The position numbers were made by a program, and so were the translations under genes. Under the pieces are notes generated by a model. That model had not been told where the DNA came from and made no database searches. It worked only from the letters and a program-made list of their open reading frames with translations. Positions 6,749 to 9,961 of a stretch of 9,961 nucleotides of DNA are shown here, piece after piece. Location: assembly GCA_913048525.1 (NCBI GenBank), contig CAJWWP010000055.1, positions 1 through 9,961 of the forward strand, in the 5' to 3' direction. Positions within the stretch are counted from its first letter, which is position 1. Each line of letters opens with the position of its first letter. This DNA is from GCA-002712965 sp913048525. GTDB lineage: Bacteria > Chloroflexota > Dehalococcoidia > Lucifugimonadales > UBA826.

Positions 6749-8212
6749 ATGCCAACATTGGATACTAAAGGGCTGACCATTAATGCCGCAAGAAGACTTC
6801 TGGATGAGAAAGAAGTCTCAGCTCTGGAACTTACACAGGCATATTTAGATCGAATCATAAGTGTTGAAGAAGACGTCCATTCCTTTGTTTCTGTTACTGC
6901 TGATATAGCCCTAGAGCAGGCAAAAGTTGCCGACAGGATGATAAGCGAGGGTGTCCATGGGCCTCTAACGGGTATTCCCATGCAGCTCAAAGATAATATG
7001 AGTACAAAGGGGATCCCTACAACATGTTCATCAAAAATGCTGGAGCATTTTATTCCTCCATATGATGCCCACGTCACGGCAAAACTGAAAAACGCTGGGG
7101 CAATTTTATTAGGAAAAGGTAATCTTGACGAATTTGCGATGGGATCCTCGACTGAAAACTCAGCGATGAATGTGACCCATAATCCATGGGATCTCGATAA
7201 GGTACCGGGGGGTAGTAGTGGGGGCCCAGCAGCAGCAGTCGCAGCTTCCCAATGTGTTTTTTCGTTGGGATCTGATACAGGTGGCAGCATTCGCCAACCA
7301 GCCTCACTTTGCGGTGTAGTGGGAATGAAACCAACGTATGGATTGGTTAGTAGATTTGGATTGGTAGCCTTTGCAAGTTCCCTCGACCAAATTGGGCCCA
7401 TAACATCAGATGTTGAAGATAGCGCTGTTGTCCTGTCAAATATCGCGGGCCATGATCAACGTGATTCAACTTCTCTTAATATTGAGGTGCCAGACTATTC
7501 TGAAGGATTAGTTGGGGATTTAACCGGGTTCAAGGTAGGAGTGCCAATCGAATATTTTGCTGAAGGTATTGACCCAGGTGTCGAGAAGTCAGTTCAAGAT
7601 GGTATAAAAGTTCTGGGTGAATTGGGCGCGGAAATTGTGGAAACGAGTTTGCCTCATTCAGCCTACGCGTTAGCTGTGTACTACATCATAGCTCCATCAG
7701 AAGCCTCTGCGAATCTTTCAAGATATGACGGGGTTAAATATGGTTACTCGAATGATGATCCAGGCTCCATGTGGGAAGCACTAGAAAATACACGTGGAAG
7801 GGGGTTTGGCCCTGAGGTGAAGCGGAGGATAATGCTTGGAACTTATGCCCTGTCATCCGGTTATTACGATGCATATTACTTGAAAGCACAGAAAGTGCGG
7901 ACCATTATCAGAAACGAATTCAAAGAGGCATTTGAGGATTTTGATGTGTTAGCGATGCCCACAGCACCTACCACGGCTTTCGAAATTGGAGATAAAACTG
8001 GTGATCCAATTCAGATGTATCTCAATGACATATTTACCATACCTGCAAACATTGCAGGTATCCCGGCTATATCTGTTTCATGTGGCATCTTGGACGGATT
8101 ACCTGTGGGACTACAATTTATGGCTGGGGCTCTCCAAGAGAAAAAATTGTTCAGGGCTGCTTACGCCTATCAGCAGGCTACAGACTGGCATCATATGAGA
8201 GCTAAAATTTAG
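6749..8212 (+). CDS. gatA: Asp/Glu-tRNA amidotransferase subunit A
   Basis: A 487-residue GatA, the glutaminase subunit that releases ammonia for amidation of mischarged tRNA by GatB. The amidase-signature triad is complete: K81 (QLKDNM), cis-Ser S156 (GGSSGG) and nucleophile S180 (DTGGSIRQP), each offset by two from the S. aureus GatA residues K79, S154 and S178. The glycine-rich signature runs from about residue 150 to 200 and includes GVVGMKPTYGLVSRFG. The C-terminal YQQATDWH matches the family end, and the length is normal for GatA. The signature has Pro in GGSSGGP, where Ser is common. Start ATG at 6749; AAGAG lies about 14 nt upstream, so coupling to gatC may matter. The immediate gatC partner supports GatA over a stand-alone amidase. 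gatB is not in this window. Confidence 0.95.
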   Translation: MPTLDTKGLTINAARRLLDEKEVSALELTQAYLDRIISVEEDVHSFVSVTADIALEQAKVADRMISEGVHGPLTGIPMQLKDNMSTKGIPTTCSSKMLEHFIPPYDAHVTAKLKNAGAILLGKGNLDEFAMGSSTENSAMNVTHNPWDLDKVPGGSSGGPAAAVAASQCVFSLGSDTGGSIRQPASLCGVVGMKPTYGLVSRFGLVAFASSLDQIGPITSDVEDSAVVLSNIAGHDQRDSTSLNIEVPDYSEGLVGDLTGFKVGVPIEYFAEGIDPGVEKSVQDGIKVLGELGAEIVETSLPHSAYALAVYYIIAPSEASANLSRYDGVKYGYSNDDPGSMWEALENTRGRGFGPEVKRRIMLGTYALSSGYYDAYYLKAQKVRTIIRNEFKEAFEDFDVLAMPTAPTTAFEIGDKTGDPIQMYLNDIFTIPANIAGIPAISVSCGILDGLPVGLQFMAGALQEKKLFRAAYAYQQATDWHHMRAKI

Positions 8213-8220
8213 TTCGGTTG

Positions 8221-8916
8221 ATGACGGAAGATGCCGATGATATTTCTATAGGAATCACGGGACTATCTGAATGGGATGTTGAGGAAAATCAGCTGGGGAG
8301 AGGACTTCTCCTCATAACCAATCGGGGGTCTATAAGAACCATAATTCATCATGATACTACTAGTCCGACACACAGAGGTGTAGTGTGGGTTGGAGGAGCT
8401 AGGGGAGGCTTTGATGGGCCTGCGGGTTCCATGTTCAAATTGTTGGGGGATAGCCTTTCCCCGGGAATTACTTCTCTAAGGGTGGATTACAGACAACCCA
8501 ATGTACTCGCTGAGTGTGTGATGGATACTTTGGCGGCCCTTTCCTTTCTCTCAGGAACCGGGCATACGGATGTAATACTCATTGGTCATTCTTTTGGAGG
8601 TGCTGTTGTGATAAAAGCAGCTCCTTACAGCGAGGTTGCCAAGGGAGTTGTCGCTCTTTCAAGCCAAACTTTTGGTGCTGGTGACGTAGCCCAGGTTTCC
8701 CCTTCTCCCCTTTTGTTGGTACATGGTGAAGCTGACACAGTATTATCCCAAGATTCATCCCGGCAAATTTTCGACTGGGCTGAGGAGCCAAAGGAATTGA
8801 GATTGATACCTGAAAACGGACATCGGCTTGAGGAGTCTGCAGAAGATATAAGGCAACTAGTATCTGATTGGATAGTTCGACACTTATACCTCCCGCATGG
8901 GCAATCAAAGTGCTGA
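8221..8916 (+). CDS. Alpha/beta hydrolase, dienelactone-hydrolase-like
   Basis: A 231-residue alpha/beta-hydrolase-fold protein. The nucleophile elbow GHSFGG gives S124. A late-strand acid, D172, lies in LVHGEADTVLS and the histidine H201 in ENGHRLEE, a complete Ser-Asp-His triad in correct order. A likely oxyanion-hole segment (VVWVGGARGGFDG) lies near residues 54-66. The short length without a lid domain and the HGEAD motif fit small carboxylesterases or dienelactone-hydrolase-like enzymes; the substrate is unknown. ATG 8221 is chosen; TTG at 8218 is an alternative adding one residue. No clear Shine-Dalgarno is visible and the start lies 8 nt after the gatA stop, so translation probably depends on gatA. 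It is the last gene of the run. A relation to lactone or ester intermediates of the neighbours is speculation. Confidence 0.85.
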   Translation: MTEDADDISIGITGLSEWDVEENQLGRGLLLITNRGSIRTIIHHDTTSPTHRGVVWVGGARGGFDGPAGSMFKLLGDSLSPGITSLRVDYRQPNVLAECVMDTLAALSFLSGTGHTDVILIGHSFGGAVVIKAAPYSEVAKGVVALSSQTFGAGDVAQVSPSPLLLVHGEADTVLSQDSSRQIFDWAEEPKELRLIPENGHRLEESAEDIRQLVSDWIVRHLYLPHGQSKC

Positions 8917-8964
8917 ATTCATAGCACCCTGACTTTCGTTGAGATATACTCGGGCAACTGCTAA

Positions 8965-8970
8965 TTGACA
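8965..8970 (+). promoter_or_regulatory. Perfect -35 hexamer before the SDR gene
   Basis: TTGACA is an exact sigma70 -35 match in the 122-nt gap before the SDR gene. No good -10 follows at 16-18 bp (AACATT, ACATTT and CATTTT each score 3 of 6 or less), so if used it would be an activator-dependent or weak promoter. The palindrome at 8980-9003 covers the expected -10 region. Confidence 0.35.
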
Positions 8971-8995
8971 ACATTTTGGTCACAAAAACATTTTG
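8970..8995. repeat. 9-bp direct repeat with 17-bp period
   Basis: AACATTTTG occurs at 8970-8978 and again at 8987-8995. The period of 17 bp is not a whole number of helical turns. The second copy lies in the centre of the palindrome at 8980-9003. A short AT-rich repeat can arise by chance. Confidence 0.4.
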
Positions 8996-9003
8996 TTTTG
9001 TGA
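8980..9003. promoter_or_regulatory. Palindrome, candidate operator for the SDR gene
   Basis: TCACAAAA (8980-8987) and TTTTGTGA (8996-9003) are exact inverted 8-bp arms with an 8-nt centre. They sit 10 bp after TTGACA and about 36 bp before the SDR start codon, where a repressor would block transcription. The arms read TCACA...TGTGA, the reverse of a CRP half-site order, so this is not a standard CRP site. No T-tract follows, which argues against a terminator for the upstream operon. Confidence 0.4.
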
Positions 9004-9038
9004 GCAGTATGAATAAATAAAAAAGAGGAAGTGTACAT

Positions 9039-9851
9039 ATGGGCGAATTAGATGGGAAAGTCGCAATAATTACAGGTGCGGGAAGATTAAGAGGGATCGG
9101 AAGGGCGGCGGCTGTTTCTCTTGCACGATTGGGGGCGGACGTAGTTGTAACCGGTACAGGTAGGGATCCATCCTCCTTTCCTGACGATGAGAAAGCGATT
9201 AATTGGAAAGACGTCGAAAGTGTTGCTGAACAGGTAAGAGCCGAGGGAAGAAGGGCTCTTACCTTAACAGTTGATGTTACAAGTCGGGATGACGTCCAAA
9301 ATATGATTGATCGAACTGTGGATGAATTTGGAAGGATAGATATATTGATAAATAACGCGGCCTTTGCCCGCGGTGTCGATAGGGTTCCGATTTTGGAACT
9401 GGATGAAGATGTATTCCAGAAGGTTATGGATATTAAAGTCACTGGAACTTTTCTTTGTACCAAAGCTGCGATTTCCCACATGATCGAACAAGGTGAAGGG
9501 GGAAAGATAGTAAATATATCTTCAACAGCGGGAAAAAGAGGATCAGCAAACACCCTCGCCTACAACGGCGCTAACTTTGCGATTGTGGGCATGACTCAAT
9601 CGATGGCTCAGGAATTGGGCCCATTTAACATCAACGTTAACGCTGTATGTCCAGGAGCAGTTGATACTCATCGAATGGATGTTTTAGGTAGAGGAGAAGT
9701 TTGGGATAATATGGCGGGGCGTACTCCGATAGGCAGAAACGGCACTGACGATGAAGTGGGCGATTTCTGTGCCTACCTGTGTACTGAGGCAGCCTCTTGG
9801 ATACATGGGCAGTCTATAAATCAGAATGGTGGAACAGTGATGGAGCATTAA
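9039..9851 (+). CDS. SDR-family oxidoreductase with altered Asn/Lys tetrad
   Basis: A 270-residue classical-type short-chain dehydrogenase/reductase, a cytoplasmic Rossmann protein usually using NAD(P)(H) on alcohols or ketones. The cofactor motif is TGAGRLRGIG (12-21), two residues longer than TGxxxGIG. D79 (VDV) and the NNAA motif (105-108) are present. Catalytic S162 (NISS) and Y175 are present, but Y175 is followed by NGAN, so the Lys of YxxxK is N179. Where the fourth tetrad member Asn lies in the family (NVxG-type stretch) there is K133 (DIKVTG). The C-terminal CPGAVDT (204-210) and GQSINQNGG (257-265) regions look normal and the frame is intact. AGAGGAA (9024-9030) lies upstream of the ATG. 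It stands alone after a spacer with possible operators, followed by a tRNA. Substrate unknown. Confidence 0.88.
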   Translation: MGELDGKVAIITGAGRLRGIGRAAAVSLARLGADVVVTGTGRDPSSFPDDEKAINWKDVESVAEQVRAEGRRALTLTVDVTSRDDVQNMIDRTVDEFGRIDILINNAAFARGVDRVPILELDEDVFQKVMDIKVTGTFLCTKAAISHMIEQGEGGKIVNISSTAGKRGSANTLAYNGANFAIVGMTQSMAQELGPFNINVNAVCPGAVDTHRMDVLGRGEVWDNMAGRTPIGRNGTDDEVGDFCAYLCTEAASWIHGQSINQNGGTVMEH

Positions 9852-9870
9852 TCGAAATCCATCTTTTTCG

Positions 9871-9899
9871 TTGACCCATATGGATAGGATTGCTAGACT
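9871..9899 (+). promoter_or_regulatory. Candidate promoter for the tRNA gene
   Basis: TTGACC (9871-9876; 5 of 6) and TAGACT (9894-9899; 4 of 6) are separated by 17 bp, with an expected start near 9906, about 31 nt before the tRNA 5' end. A CCATATGG palindrome (9876-9883) lies in the spacer. Nothing resembling a terminator for the SDR gene was found in 9852-9936. Confidence 0.4.
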
Positions 9900-9936
9900 T
9901 CATTACTTCCCATACAGTGTTTATGAATAGGTTTGA

Positions 9937-9961
9937 GGGCGGTTAGCTCAGTGGTTTAGAG
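9937..9961 (+). tRNA. tRNA gene, 5' portion only
   Basis: The last 25 bases fit the start of a tRNA: a seven-base acceptor strand GGGCGGT (9937-9943), T8 and A9 (9944-9945), D-stem GCTC (9946-9949), D-loop AGTGGTTTA containing the conserved GG, and the beginning of the paired GAG(C). The anticodon lies outside the window, so the amino acid cannot be assigned. Confidence 0.8.

Noticed and set aside
6736..7401. Antisense open frame (221 codons) opposite gatA
   Set aside because: It lies wholly opposite the conserved amidase signature of gatA and shows no family motif or ribosome binding site.
8980..9003. CRP-type binding site
   Set aside because: A CRP site reads TGTGA-N6-TCACA; here the half-sites are in the opposite order with an 8-nt centre.
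8579..9553. Long antisense open frame (324 codons) across the hydrolase 3' end and the SDR gene
   Set aside because: Its translation is rich in Ser, Pro and Leu without recognisable motifs, it runs antisense to two well-supported genes, and it is explained by their codon bias.
9937..9961. tRNA as an integration site for a genomic island covering this window
   Set aside because: No integrase, no attachment-site repeat and no compositional break are visible, and the tRNA is cut by the edge, so this cannot be supported.

Overview
The window is bacterial. It is densely packed, and all nine complete genes plus one partial gene lie on the + strand. Starts are ATG or GTG, gaps are short, and Shine-Dalgarno sequences precede several genes. 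GC content looks moderate (mid-40s percent by eye). The gatC-gatA pair indicates an organism that makes Gln-tRNA and/or Asn-tRNA by the indirect transamidation route. The mix of MFS carrier, HpcH/HpaI aldolase, SMP-30 lactonase, DAO-type flavoenzyme, Gfo/Idh protein and SDR resembles accessory catabolic regions of free-living heterotrophs. A marine Chloroflexota (SAR202-like) source would fit, but this is an impression from gene content and style and is not demonstrated.

Layout. (1) 2-1000: the 3' part of an MFS transporter whose start lies before the window. (2) 1001-1103: a spacer with a promoter-like pair and CTGACG/CGTCAG elements. (3) 1104-4032: a compact three-gene unit of HpcH/HpaI aldolase, SMP-30/gluconolactonase-like protein and FAD-dependent DAO-type oxidoreductase; the last two genes overlap by 8 nt. 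(4) 4033-4135: a spacer with a good sigma70-like promoter (TAGACG, 17 bp, TATAAT). (5) 4136-8916: Gfo/Idh/MocA-type protein, fold-type I PLP aminotransferase, gatC, gatA and an alpha/beta hydrolase, with gaps of 8 to 27 nt. (6) 8917-9038: a spacer with a perfect TTGACA, a 24-bp palindrome and a 9-bp direct repeat of 17-bp period. (7) 9039-9851: an SDR oxidoreductase. (8) 9937 to the edge: the first 25 nt of a tRNA gene with a plausible promoter in front.

How the genes may work together (inference). Carrier, lactonase, aldolase and dehydrogenase-fold proteins would suit uptake and breakdown of a sugar acid or related hydroxy/keto acid. The DAO-type flavoenzyme and the aminotransferase would suit an amine or amino-acid step. 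A sugar-acid dehydratase, the usual link between lactonase and aldolase, is not in the window, and no substrate can be named. gatC-gatA is a translation module sharing the operon; gatB is not in the window.

The most unusual observation is that three enzymes depart from their families' catalytic signatures. The Gfo/Idh protein has lost the Lys, Asp and His of the usual active site. The SDR has an apparent exchange of the tetrad Asn and Lys. The aminotransferase has Asn where the Asp that contacts the PLP ring nitrogen is expected. All three were read directly from the codons; what they mean for function is inference. I found no CRISPR array, insertion sequence, phage module or defence system, and do not claim a new system beyond these leads.
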